Below, in pieces: positions 35,454-43,237 of a stretch of 64,000 nt of DNA (position 1 is its first letter; each line of letters starts with the position of its first letter). The stretch spans positions 62,001 to 126,000 of the forward strand of contig JBJEIY010000002.1 of assembly GCA_051877515.1 (NCBI GenBank), in the 5' to 3' direction. A program made the translations under genes and the position numbers. The stretch comes from XBB1006 sp051877515. Its GTDB lineage: Bacteria; Bacillota; Clostridia; Lachnospirales; Lachnospiraceae. Below the pieces are notes generated by a model that saw only the letters and a list, made by a program, of their open reading frames with translations, ran no database searches and was not told the DNA's origin.

Positions 35454-35870
35454 TTATTTCATCTTTTCAAAGCATTCCTCGCACCGGACCACAAGTTGCC
35501 CGTGTTTGTCTTGCAGTTTTCCCGTTTTACCGCAGCACTCGCAGATCGTCGCCGACAATCCCTCATACTTATCTATGATCTCATCGATCTGCTCCCGGGT
35601 TTCAAAATCGTCATCCTCCAGGTAATAGTAAAACCTCAGAGTTCCGTTTTTTTCCTTGATCTGGGTGACGACAAACTTAACCGGTACATCTGCATCGTGG
35701 ATACATTTTGCCAGCTCTTCGCATAGATCATGCAGGAGCTGATACCAGCCATCTAACGTTTCTACACCAAAATCCTGATACAAGTTTTTCACTCCGCCGG
35801 TTCTGTTCCGCGATCTTCTTTTCATGAAATCAAACTTCTGGGCAAGGGCATATTCCAATTCTTCTCTCAT
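35454..35870 (-). CDS. Uncharacterised zinc-ribbon protein (IKEKxGTLRFY family)
   Basis: A 138-residue protein. The region GWYQLLHDLCEELAK followed by VVTQIKEKNGTLRFYYYLED is found in many short bacterial proteins of unknown function. The C-terminus has CECCGKTGK and VRCEEC, a zinc ribbon. The start is the ATG (MREELEYAL) that follows a run of seven T after a hairpin containing the SD. An upstream in-frame ATG lies inside that hairpin and is unlikely. It is the second gene of cassette B, after an XRE regulator. Confidence 0.7.
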   Translation of the reverse strand: MREELEYALAQKFDFMKRRSRNRTGGVKNLYQDFGVETLDGWYQLLHDLCEELAKCIHDADVPVKFVVTQIKEKNGTLRFYYYLEDDDFETREQIDEIIDKYEGLSATICECCGKTGKLQDKHGQLVVRCEECFEKMK

Positions 35871-35875
35871 AAAAA

Positions 35876-35920
35876 AACCTCCCTTAAACCTTGTCTCATA
35901 AGACAATTTTAAGGGAGGTT
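35876..35920 (-). promoter_or_regulatory. SD-sequestering, terminator-like hairpin (cassette B)
   Basis: Arms AACCTCCCTTAAA and TTTAAGGGAGGTT pair perfectly over 13 bp, with an inner TTGTCT/AGACAA stem, then TTTTTTT and the ATG of the zinc-ribbon gene. GGGAGG in the 3' arm is the SD. The layout is the same as in cassette A. Confidence 0.75.
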
Positions 35921-35954
35921 TCTCTCTTTGTCATTGAACCTGTAGTATAAATTT

Positions 35955-36251
35955 TCAGGCTGCCCGGCCGCCGGACAAAGCCCTGTAATATGCGTAAAGT
36001 CTCCTTGCCTGAGGAGTCACAACCACCTCTTTGTTTCCGCATACCAACTCATCCATCGTGACCTGCAAAAGTGCGCTGAGTGCGTAGAGGTTCTCCAGGG
36101 TGGGCATGCTCAGCCCATTTAACCAGTGATAGATGCTTTGCACGCTGTCCAGCCCCAGATACTGCTGCACATCTTTTACGGTTACACCGCGCCTATCCAT
36201 GATCTTTCGCAGGTTGATTCCTGTCTCTTTTCTGTTGATCTTCGGGAGCAT
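35955..36251 (-). CDS. XRE-family regulator, cassette B
   Basis: A 98-residue paralogue of the cassette A regulator: KETGINLRKIMDRRGVTVKD, VQSIYHWLNGLSMPTLENLY and DELVCGNK align without gaps. The start is the ATG with AGGAAGTG upstream; a longer reading frame overlaps the HD-GYP gene end region and lacks an SD. It follows the HD-GYP gene by 56 bp. After its stop come the conserved ACTACAG, TTCAATGACAAA segment and the SD hairpin. Confidence 0.85.
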   Translation of the reverse strand: MLPKINRKETGINLRKIMDRRGVTVKDVQQYLGLDSVQSIYHWLNGLSMPTLENLYALSALLQVTMDELVCGNKEVVVTPQARRLYAYYRALSGGRAA

Positions 36252-36307
36252 CACATCACTTCCTTTCTTCTTTGCCCCGGCCGCGGCCCTCCCGGGCACA
36301 GTTCTGA

Positions 36308-38014
36308 TCACGCCTGGAACTCGCCGGCCTCAGCATTTCGATAATACTCTTCCATTTTTTCTCGGCTCATGATGAACACCTGCTCCAGTCCCGGATCAAA
36401 ATGGCTGCCCATGGATTCCAGGATAATATCATAGGCCTTATCAAAACTCATGGCATCCTTGTAGCATCGTTTACTTACCAGGGCATCATAGACATCTGCA
36501 ATGGCCATGATCCTGGCTTCCAGCGGAATCTGTTCTCCGGTCAGTCCCATAGGATAACCCTGGCCGTTCCATTTTTCGTGGTGATACCTGGCTACATTTA
36601 CCGCTACATTGACAAAATGTTCTTCTTCCACACCCCGCAGGATCTTTTCCACGATTTCCGCACTTTTCTCCGCATGGGTCTTCATGATGGCAAACTCTTC
36701 TTCGGTAAATCTGCCCGGCTTTTGCAGGATCCGGTCTTCAATGGCGATTTTTCCCAGATCATGCATTGGCGCCGCCTTGATCAGATCTTTGCAAAACTCA
36801 TTGGATACTCTTAGAAGATGCTTGTCTTTAATGGTCTCCATAAGGATTCCGATCACATCACTGGTCCGCTTAATGTGACCGCCGGTATTATTGTCACGGT
36901 TTTCTACCATACTTGCCATACCCAGCACGGTTTTTCGCTGGATCAGGGAAATCTGCTGAATTTGCTGATCTACCTGCTGCTCCAATTCGGCATTATAGTT
37001 TGAAAGCAGATCCAGGTATTTCTTCCTGTCGGTACAATCCTGCAACTCTATAATGTAGCCCGTCTTATTTTTTCCTGTGGTCAGCACTTTGATGGTGCAT
37101 TCATAATAGGAATCCTGATTCTGCAGTGTCTCCACAAAGGCAGGATCTTCGCTTTTTTGAAACTCTTCCAGCCAGGCGCACAGAAAATCCAGTTCCTTTT
37201 TTCCATAGATCACGGTATCCACCCTGCAGTCCGCCAATCCCGGAATACATGCTTTTGCAATATCATTGCATCCCAGAAATCTTCCGTGGAGATCCAATAT
37301 AAGATATCCTGCCGTATTATGCTGCTGCATGGCTTCATAGATACTGTCATCTAAGTTATAACGGGACACCTGCACCTGGATCAGGACGAGAATAAATCCA
37401 TCCACCACATAAACTGCGGGCATGATCTCAAACATCGGATCGATTGCCCTTCCCACCAGAAATGCAACAATAGTAAAGCTTTGCATCGCAACCAGAAGAT
37501 ACAGATTCTTTTTAGTTACCTGTTTTTTGATAAAAGCAAAGACCGTAATAACGATATCTGCCACGATATATCCATATAAGATTATGTAAAAAAAGCTGTA
37601 ACCGGGTCCATGCCCCACGATCAATGCAGTGGCATCATGCACTTTACCCATACGGATACTGGAATAATAAAAATCAGAAAAACCGGTTGTCAATACCATT
37701 GCATACACTAAAACGGAAAACAGAAAACTGAGATTTTTGGCCCATCGGTTTAATCTGATATTGCATATCGAACACATGCAGTATGCCATAATAAGAGGCA
37801 TGAAACAGCCACCCAGATAGGTGATCTTGTTCGCCAGAACCGCTTCCTCCAGTGTTTTACTCACACCCAGTGCCAGATATCCGAAATTCGCCACACACAC
37901 GATGATGAGCAACACCTTCATATAATAACTTGTTCTTTTTTCGTTATCCCTGTACAGAAAAATTGCCAGATTCAAAAGAGATAACATCGCCGCGATCAGG
38001 TAATAACTTTTCAT
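36308..38014 (-). CDS. HD-GYP phosphodiesterase with seven-helix membrane sensor and PAS domain
   Basis: A 568-residue protein. Residues 1-215 contain about seven hydrophobic helices of the 7TM histidine-kinase-sensor type. A PAS-like region follows (about 220-335: QHNTAGYLILDLHGRFLGCND), then a short coiled coil, then an HD-GYP domain. HDLGKIAIED lies near residue 416, RYHHEKWNGQGYP gives the GYP signature, and ADVYDALVSKRCYK follows. HD-GYP proteins hydrolyse cyclic di-GMP. It is probably a membrane-bound second-messenger phosphodiesterase. SD AGGAAAG. It may be co-transcribed with XRE cassette B. Confidence 0.92.
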   Translation of the reverse strand: MKSYYLIAAMLSLLNLAIFLYRDNEKRTSYYMKVLLIIVCVANFGYLALGVSKTLEEAVLANKITYLGGCFMPLIMAYCMCSICNIRLNRWAKNLSFLFSVLVYAMVLTTGFSDFYYSSIRMGKVHDATALIVGHGPGYSFFYIILYGYIVADIVITVFAFIKKQVTKKNLYLLVAMQSFTIVAFLVGRAIDPMFEIMPAVYVVDGFILVLIQVQVSRYNLDDSIYEAMQQHNTAGYLILDLHGRFLGCNDIAKACIPGLADCRVDTVIYGKKELDFLCAWLEEFQKSEDPAFVETLQNQDSYYECTIKVLTTGKNKTGYIIELQDCTDRKKYLDLLSNYNAELEQQVDQQIQQISLIQRKTVLGMASMVENRDNNTGGHIKRTSDVIGILMETIKDKHLLRVSNEFCKDLIKAAPMHDLGKIAIEDRILQKPGRFTEEEFAIMKTHAEKSAEIVEKILRGVEEEHFVNVAVNVARYHHEKWNGQGYPMGLTGEQIPLEARIMAIADVYDALVSKRCYKDAMSFDKAYDIILESMGSHFDPGLEQVFIMSREKMEEYYRNAEAGEFQA

Positions 38015-38137
38015 CTCTTTCCTTTCGTAAAACAGCTTTTCTTTCCATGTGCTTCTATATTTTACTATACCACATCCTCCATGCGGATGTATACCCGAAA
38101 AACCTGCACAAATAACTTTTAACTTTTCACTCTGACA

Positions 38138-38166
38138 TTGACAGATTGCGACAATTTGAGTATAAT
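38138..38166 (+). promoter_or_regulatory. Consensus promoter of the TrpXYZ-type ABC operon
   Basis: TTGACA, 17 nt, TATAAT: both hexamers are perfect. Transcription would start near 38173, leaving a leader of about 125 nt before the substrate-binding protein gene. Confidence 0.8.
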
Positions 38167-38172
38167 CTATGA

Positions 38173-38298
38173 ATACGGTTTAGGGCTTTAAAGCATCAAT
38201 GCAACAAAGCATTTCCGTAAATACTATTTAGCCGCAAGAAAGCGACGGTCCCATTGGATGATTTCGCTTTCTTATTAATTTTTCGGGAGGAAAAAATC
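38173..38298 (+). promoter_or_regulatory. Structured leader with attenuator-like hairpin
   Basis: An outer TACGG/CCGTA stem encloses a GCAT-CA-ATGC hairpin. Downstream, GAAAGCGA (38238-38245) pairs with TCGCTTTC (38264-38271), followed by TTATTAATTTTT. This is a terminator-like element before the first gene. The layout suggests a riboswitch or other attenuator, but I cannot match it to a known class; there is no T-box motif. Confidence 0.45.
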
Positions 38299-39309
38299 AT
38301 GAAAAAGAAACTTTTATCACTATTTTTAGTTGCCACTATGGCAATGAGCCTGGTAGCTTGTGGCGGTTCCGATTCCGCTGACAGTTCTTCTGATGATGCA
38401 TCCGCATCTTCCGACGGACAGAAATACACCATCGGTATCTGCCAGTTAGTACAGCATCCGGCTTTGGATGCAGCTACCCAGGGATTCCAGGATGCTCTCA
38501 TTGAGAAACTTGGTGACAGCGCATCCGTATCCTTTGATCTTCAGAATGCTTCCGGCGAGAGTGCAAACTGTGCAACTATCGTGAACGGATTTGTTTCTGA
38601 CGGTGTGGATCTGATCTTAGCAAACGCAACTGCTCCTCTTCAGGCTGCAGCTTCCGCAACTGCTGATATTCCAATCCTTGGAACTTCCGTAACTGATTAT
38701 GCAACTGCTTTAGAAATCGCTGACTGGACAGGTACCGTTGGAAGCAACATTTCCGGAACCTCCGATCTTGCTCCTCTGGATCAGCAGGCAGCTATGTTAA
38801 ATGAGTTATTCCCGGATGCAAAAAATGTTGGTCTTCTGTACTGCTCCAGCGAAGCAAACTCCATTTATCAGTGTACAAAGATCGAAGAGTACTTAAAAGA
38901 GTATGGCTACAATGTAACTTGGTATGCTTTTACAGACTCTAACGATGTTACTTCTGTAACACAGACTGCAGCAGATGCTTCTGATGTGATCTACATTCCT
39001 ACCGATAACACTGCAGCTTCCAATACCGAAGCAATCGCAAACGTTGTACTCCCTGCAGGAGTTCCTGTAATTGCCGGTGAAGAAGGTATCTGTGCAGGAT
39101 GTGGTATTGCTACTTTAAGTATCAGCTACTATGACATCGGATACAGATCCGGAGAAATGGCTTACGAAATCCTTGTAAACGGAGCTGACATCACTCAGAT
39201 GGCTGTAGAATATGCTCCACAGGTAACCAAAGAATACAATGCAGCAAACTGTGAAGCTTTAGGAATCACCGTTCCTGAAGATTATACCGCAATCGCTACT
39301 GAAGAATAA
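38299..39309 (+). CDS. TrpX-type ABC transporter substrate-binding lipoprotein
   Basis: A 336-residue protein with a lipoprotein signal (KKKLLSLFLVATMAMSLVACG). It then has the COG2984/ABC_sub_bind layout: YTIGICQLVQHPALDAATQGF, FDLQNASGE, GTSVTDYATALE and VIYIPTDNTAAS. Relatives include the tryptophan-binding TrpX of streptococci, but ligands vary, so the substrate is unsettled. The start has GGGAGG 8 nt upstream. It is the first gene of a three-gene operon driven by a perfect consensus promoter. Confidence 0.88.
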   Translation: MKKKLLSLFLVATMAMSLVACGGSDSADSSSDDASASSDGQKYTIGICQLVQHPALDAATQGFQDALIEKLGDSASVSFDLQNASGESANCATIVNGFVSDGVDLILANATAPLQAAASATADIPILGTSVTDYATALEIADWTGTVGSNISGTSDLAPLDQQAAMLNELFPDAKNVGLLYCSSEANSIYQCTKIEEYLKEYGYNVTWYAFTDSNDVTSVTQTAADASDVIYIPTDNTAASNTEAIANVVLPAGVPVIAGEEGICAGCGIATLSISYYDIGYRSGEMAYEILVNGADITQMAVEYAPQVTKEYNAANCEALGITVPEDYTAIATEE

Positions 39310-39323
39310 TCCGGAGGTTGTTT

Positions 39324-40271
39324 ATGGAGTTTCTGATTGGTTTGTTAAATGCCATGCCCGGAGCAGTGGCTCAGGGTCTGATCTGGGGTATCATGGCAAT
39401 CGGAGTTTACATAACCTATAAGATTTTGGATGTTGCGGATCTGACTGTTGACGGTTCTCTTTGTACAGGCGGCGCTGTCTGCGTGATCCTGTCAATCAAC
39501 GGAATGCCTATCTGGTTTGCTTTTACCATGGCATTCATCGCAGGACTGCTTGCCGGAATGGTTACCGGTCTTCTGCACACAAAATTTGGAATCCCTGCAA
39601 TTTTGGCAGGTATCCTCACTCAGCTTGCACTCTATTCTGTTAACTTACACATTATGGGATGGGGAACGGATAACGGAAGTAAGTCCAACTTACCGATCAG
39701 TACTGATAAGTATACCTTGCTTTTGTCTTCCAGGTACGTAAGAGAAATGTCCGCAAGGAATCCATTGGTGGTACTTGCCATTCTCCTTGTGATCATTGTT
39801 GCACTTCTTTACTGGTTCTTCGGAACCGAGCTGGGTGCTTCCCTGCGTGCCACCGGTGCCAACGGAAACATGGCAAGAGCCCAGGGTATCAACACAGATA
39901 CTACCAAGGTTCTGGGTCTTATGCTTTCCAACGGACTGGTAGCATTAAGCGGTGCGCTGCTGGCGGAATACCAGGGATTCTCTGATGTAAACATGGGTCG
40001 TGGTGCCATTGTCATCGGCCTTGCGGCTGTGATCATCGGAGAGGTGATCTTCGGTAAGGTTTTCCGCAACTTCAGCCTGAAGCTTCTGGCCTGTGCCATT
40101 GGTGCAGTGATCTACTATATCGTAATCCAGTTTGTACTTCGTCTGGGTCTTTCCACAGACGACCTGAAACTGCTGAGTGCGTTGGTAGTAGCTCTCTTCC
40201 TTGCAGTACCTTACTGGAAGAACACTTATTTGAGCAAAAATCGTCAGAAGGGAGGAAATGCAAATGCTTGA
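39324..40271 (+). CDS. TrpY-type ABC transporter permease
   Basis: A 315-residue polytopic membrane protein with about eight or nine hydrophobic helices, of the COG4120 permease family (VYITYKILDVADLTVDGSL; ASLRATGANGNMARAQGI). The ATG 6 nt after GGAGG is preferred to a TTG two codons earlier. It forms the channel for the substrate captured by the upstream lipoprotein. Its end overlaps the ATPase gene start. Confidence 0.9.
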   Translation: MEFLIGLLNAMPGAVAQGLIWGIMAIGVYITYKILDVADLTVDGSLCTGGAVCVILSINGMPIWFAFTMAFIAGLLAGMVTGLLHTKFGIPAILAGILTQLALYSVNLHIMGWGTDNGSKSNLPISTDKYTLLLSSRYVREMSARNPLVVLAILLVIIVALLYWFFGTELGASLRATGANGNMARAQGINTDTTKVLGLMLSNGLVALSGALLAEYQGFSDVNMGRGAIVIGLAAVIIGEVIFGKVFRNFSLKLLACAIGAVIYYIVIQFVLRLGLSTDDLKLLSALVVALFLAVPYWKNTYLSKNRQKGGNANA

Positions 40272-41058
40272 GATTCAAAATGTTCGCAAGACATTTAATC
40301 CGGGAACCGTAAATGAAAAGGTTGCATTAAAAGGCATCTCCCTGAAACTTGAAGAAGGTGATTTCGTTACCGTGATCGGCGGAAACGGAGCCGGTAAATC
40401 CACCATGTTGAACGCGGTAGCCGGTGTCTGGCCGGTTGACAGCGGTAAAATCCTTGTGGATGGAGAAGATATTTCATCCCTTCCGGAGCACAAGCGTGCA
40501 AAATACATCGGACGTGTTTTTCAGGATCCTATGACCGGAACTGCAGCAACCATGCAGATCGATGAGAATCTTGCCCTTGCAAAGCGGCGGGGTAAAAAGC
40601 GCGGCCTTCGTGCAAACCTTTCCAAAGCCGAAACCATCGAATTCAAGGAACTGTTAAAAACATTAGATTTGGGACTGGAAGACCGTATTACTTCCAAGGT
40701 AGGTCTTCTTTCCGGTGGCCAGCGTCAGGCACTGACCTTACTGATGGCAACACTGGAAAAACCAAAGCTCTTACTTTTAGATGAACACACTGCAGCATTA
40801 GATCCAAAGACTGCAGCAAAAGTTTTGGACGCGACAGAACGGATTGTGAATGCAGATAACCTTACAACTCTGATGATCACACATAATATGAAGGATGCCA
40901 TTACCCATGGCAACCGCCTCATCATGATGAATGAGGGCCAGATTATTCTGGATATCAGAGGAGAAGAGAAATCAAAACTCACGGTAGAAGAACTGCTTCA
41001 CCAGTTCGAGAAAGTCAGCGGACAGGAATTTACATCCGATAAAGCGATTTTAGGATAA
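40264..41058 (+). CDS. TrpZ-type ABC transporter ATPase
   Basis: A 264-residue ATP-binding cassette: Walker A GGNGAGKST near residue 40, signature LSGGQRQALTLL, Walker B LLLLDEHTAALDP and H-loop MITHN. It belongs to the COG1101 group that pairs with COG2984/COG4120. Its start overlaps the permease gene by 8 bp, using GGAGG inside it. It energises uptake. Confidence 0.92.
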   Translation: MLEIQNVRKTFNPGTVNEKVALKGISLKLEEGDFVTVIGGNGAGKSTMLNAVAGVWPVDSGKILVDGEDISSLPEHKRAKYIGRVFQDPMTGTAATMQIDENLALAKRRGKKRGLRANLSKAETIEFKELLKTLDLGLEDRITSKVGLLSGGQRQALTLLMATLEKPKLLLLDEHTAALDPKTAAKVLDATERIVNADNLTTLMITHNMKDAITHGNRLIMMNEGQIILDIRGEEKSKLTVEELLHQFEKVSGQEFTSDKAILG

Positions 41059-41077
41059 AAATCTGTGTGTAACGAAA

Positions 41078-41108
41078 AACACCCGGGAACGATTGGTTCC
41101 CGGGTGTT
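41078..41108 (+). terminator. Rho-independent terminator of the ABC operon
   Basis: AACACCCGGGAAC pairs with GTTCCCGGGTGTT (13 bp, loop GATTG), followed by ATTTTGT. It lies 19 bp after the ATPase stop and also faces the end of the opposing XRE gene. Confidence 0.85.
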
Positions 41109-41165
41109 ATTTTGTACATCCTCTTTGTCCGGTCATCACATAATGAACCGGGTTACATCTCATAT

Positions 41166-41801
41166 CTACTCCATCAGGTCTTCCACGCTGCATCCTAAGG
41201 TTTTCGCCAGCGCCAGGAGATTTGTTGCAGATGCTTTATTGATATCTTTTGCCCGCTGTTCATACTGCTGGATCATTCGTAATGCCACACCGGATTTTTC
41301 TGCCAACGCTTTTTGGGAATATCCTGCAGATTTGCGAAGGATCTGCAGTCTGGTTGGTACCCCTGCGCTTTGCATCCTCTTCTCTATAACATCTATGAAC
41401 TTTTTCTCCGGAGCCTCATGAAGTGTCGGATACAGCTCCATCAATTCTTTCATGGACAACTGCCGTTTAATGTTCTGGAAGCTACGCCCTGTCGCCCACT
41501 GATAATATGCCAGGATCCATCCACACCAGTATTCCGGAGAGCAATCATAGCCTCCCCCTGTTTCCGGCTCTTTCAACTTTTTTCCGGAACGCCGGATCAC
41601 TTCGCACACCAACTCCGTACCGGACATGCCCACTACATATTTAGGCACGCCATCCTCAAATTGCTTTGCCACACCACTAACTATAAAGTAATCCATAAAT
41701 TCATCCGGTTTCAAATGGCAAGTGTTGACCGCGCAATCCATCGCTTCCCCCAGATTTTTCATAGAATCCTCAAGATAGGCCTGATCATATGCTCGTATCA
41801 T
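41166..41801 (-). CDS. XRE-domain protein paired with DUF3990 gene
   Basis: A 211-residue protein. The N-terminal 65 residues (DEFMDYFIVSGVAKQFEDG) resemble DUF3791-like helices that accompany DUF3990 proteins. A middle region WCGWILAYYQWATGRSFQNI follows. The C-terminal 65 residues form an XRE domain (LRKSAGYSQKALAEKSGVALRMIQQYEQ). It overlaps the upstream DUF3990 gene by 17 bp. The fused partner-binding and DNA-binding parts suit an antitoxin that represses its own operon through the operators at 42481-42538 (inference). Confidence 0.75.
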   Translation of the reverse strand: MIRAYDQAYLEDSMKNLGEAMDCAVNTCHLKPDEFMDYFIVSGVAKQFEDGVPKYVVGMSGTELVCEVIRRSGKKLKEPETGGGYDCSPEYWCGWILAYYQWATGRSFQNIKRQLSMKELMELYPTLHEAPEKKFIDVIEKRMQSAGVPTRLQILRKSAGYSQKALAEKSGVALRMIQQYEQRAKDINKASATNLLALAKTLGCSVEDLME

Positions 41802-42459
41802 CCCTCCTGCCCCCTTTCCGGATTAAATCCCTGATATATACTCCATCCATCGCCTGTTTTTCAAGTTCTGCAAAATAGGCAGCTCTTGCCTTCTCATCAC
41901 GGGCTTTACGTCGGGCATAATAAATCACATTGTCTGCAGGCACAGCAGAGATAAACCGCACCATATCAAAAGCTTTTGGAGATTTTAACACAAATTGTTC
42001 TCCCAGTTTTCCCAGTTTCATGGCATACTGCAACTGTTCTAAGGATATCTCATTATTCACGAATGCTCTTGCAAAAGAAAAATAAGAATCATCCGCCCGA
42101 TAGCCAATGATCGCATCATAGGAACTCAGATCAATCGAATAGTTTTCCTGTAGCCACTGGACTCCTTTCTTCATCAATGGCGTCGAGAGACGGAATTTAC
42201 GGAATGTCACCAACAATGTCAGCCAATGTAAAATACTGTACTGTGCAGATGTCAGATTCAGAATCTTCAGCCCTTCTGTTTCTATTGCATATTGATTTGC
42301 AAATCCATTGATTCCTTCGGTACATGCCCACTCCCTGGCAAGTTCCAGACTCTCCGTACAATAGAATCCCCTGCCATAGTCATTATAGGATTTTCCTTTA
42401 CCATAAACCGGGTGTTCAATAATTTCAGAAGAACCATGATAGATGATCCTATCACTCAT
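41785..42459 (-). CDS. DUF3990 protein, ADP-ribosyltransferase-like toxin candidate
   Basis: A 224-residue protein. IIYHGSSEIIEHPVYG, NDYGRGFYCTESLELAREWA and a later YDAIIGYRADDSYF match the DUF3990 pattern. The H/Y...E-like layout is related to ADP-ribosyltransferases. It is first in a two-gene operon with an XRE protein, the usual toxin-antitoxin layout for this family. Its SD is a homopolymeric G9 tract ending 7 nt before the ATG, so translation could vary with tract length. Activity is inferred. Confidence 0.75.
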   Translation of the reverse strand: MSDRIIYHGSSEIIEHPVYGKGKSYNDYGRGFYCTESLELAREWACTEGINGFANQYAIETEGLKILNLTSAQYSILHWLTLLVTFRKFRLSTPLMKKGVQWLQENYSIDLSSYDAIIGYRADDSYFSFARAFVNNEISLEQLQYAMKLGKLGEQFVLKSPKAFDMVRFISAVPADNVIYYARRKARDEKARAAYFAELEKQAMDGVYIRDLIRKGGRRDDTSI

Positions 42460-42466
42460 ATCTTCG

Positions 42467-42475
42467 CCCCCCCCC
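42467..42475 (-). repeat. G9 homopolymer acting as SD of the DUF3990 gene
   Basis: Nine C on the plus strand, nine G in the mRNA, preceded by AA and followed by CGAAGAT and ATG. No other SD is present. Length change by slippage would alter SD spacing. Confidence 0.7.
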
Positions 42476-42480
42476 TTGAA

Positions 42481-42502
42481 AACTATCTCTATAGAGTTAG
42501 TT
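42481..42502. promoter_or_regulatory. Palindromic operator of the DUF3990/XRE operon
   Basis: A 22-bp palindrome with arms AACTATCTCTA and TAGAGTTAGTT (one mismatched pair). It lies between the -10 and the SD. A related half-site pair, AACTGTCTCT-TT-GGAGATA, fills the promoter spacer. Confidence 0.65.
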
Positions 42503-42508
42503 TTTATA

Positions 42509-42538
42509 AGTATATCTCCAAAGAGACAGTTTTGTCAA
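42509..42538 (-). promoter_or_regulatory. Promoter of the DUF3990/XRE operon
   Basis: TTGACA (42538-42533), 18 nt, TATACT (42514-42509). The spacer contains the second operator-like sequence, so the XRE protein could block RNA polymerase directly. Confidence 0.7.
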
Positions 42539-42547
42539 CCAAATATC

Positions 42548-42578
42548 AAAAGGCTCACGGCATTTCCGTGAGCCTTTT
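42548..42578. terminator. Terminator after hsp20
   Basis: AAAAGGCTCACGG pairs with CCGTGAGCCTTTT around CATTT. On the minus strand it follows the hsp20 stop by about 20 bp and is flanked by T-rich sequence. Confidence 0.8.
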
Positions 42579-42597
42579 CTCTCTGATCTATTTCTCC

Positions 42598-43041
42598 TTA
42601 GCCTTCAATAGTAATGTATTGGTTTTCTTCTACCACCGGCTGTGCTTCCTTCTTCGGAATACCGATCTTTAAGATACCATTCTCGAATTTTGCTTTGATG
42701 TCTTCCTGTTTGATATCTTCTCCTACATAGAAGCTTCTGCTACAGCTTCCGTAGTATCTTTCGCGACGGATGAACTTTCCGTTATCGTCTTTTTCATCAT
42801 TTTCCTGCTGTGTCTTAGCGGTAATGGTCAGGTATCCTTCCTTTAATTCAGCCTGTACGTCTTCTTTCTGATAACCCGGAAGCTCGATACCAAGCTCATA
42901 TCCGCTTTCGCTTTCTTTAATGTCGGTTCTCATAACACTGGGAACTGCGGTACTGTAGCGAACGGACTTTTTTGCCGGACGTGCAAAATCATCGAAAAAG
43001 TCATCAAATAAAGTTTCTCCAAAAATACTAGGCATTAACAT
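42598..43041 (-). CDS. Hsp20/alpha-crystallin small heat-shock protein
   Basis: A 147-residue protein with the alpha-crystallin domain: YELGIELPGYQKEDVQAELKEGYLTITA, RRERYYGSCSRSFYVGEDI and the closing FENGILKIGIPKKE. The N-terminus (MLMPSIFGETLFDDFFDDFA) is typical of clostridial Hsp18. It is an ATP-independent holdase. A perfect CIRCE element upstream indicates control by HrcA. Confidence 0.95.
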   Translation of the reverse strand: MLMPSIFGETLFDDFFDDFARPAKKSVRYSTAVPSVMRTDIKESESGYELGIELPGYQKEDVQAELKEGYLTITAKTQQENDEKDDNGKFIRRERYYGSCSRSFYVGEDIKQEDIKAKFENGILKIGIPKKEAQPVVEENQYITIEG

Positions 43042-43122
43042 AGGTCATTCCTCCATTTCTTTTCACACGGTACCTATCACCGTGAACCATTTCTTATCTT
43101 TGACTATGTTATACCACCATTA

Positions 43123-43149
43123 TTAGCACTCGTCAATAGTGAGTGCTAA
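43123..43149. promoter_or_regulatory. CIRCE element (HrcA operator)
   Basis: TTAGCACTC, nine bases, GAGTGCTAA: a perfect match to the CIRCE consensus, about 80 bp upstream of hsp20. It is within 35 bp of the terminator of the upstream isocitrate dehydrogenase gene. Confidence 0.95.
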
Positions 43150-43182
43150 TAATTTATAGTTTTTTTATAATTTGCGAAAAAA

Positions 43183-43215
43183 TGCCGGAAACAGCGATTT
43201 ACACTCTTTCCGGCA
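43183..43215 (-). terminator. Terminator of the citrate-branch operon
   Basis: On the minus strand TGCCGGAAA, 15-nt loop, TTTCCGGCA, then TTTTTT. It lies 23 bp after the isocitrate dehydrogenase stop. Confidence 0.85.
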
Positions 43216-43237
43216 CTCTATTTTGATAGTTTTTATT

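Noticed and set aside
1..35900. The accessory region as a prophage or integrative element
   Set aside because: No integrase, terminase, capsid, relaxase or conjugation gene is visible, and no clear att repeats; island by content only.
38173..38298. Assignment of the leader to a purine, T-box or c-di-GMP riboswitch
   Set aside because: The conserved core bases of these classes are not present; only a generic stem and terminator-like hairpin can be supported.
38196..38501. Minus-strand frame over the leader and signal peptide of the TrpX-type gene
   Set aside because: Antisense of a clear leader and lipoprotein signal; no SD.
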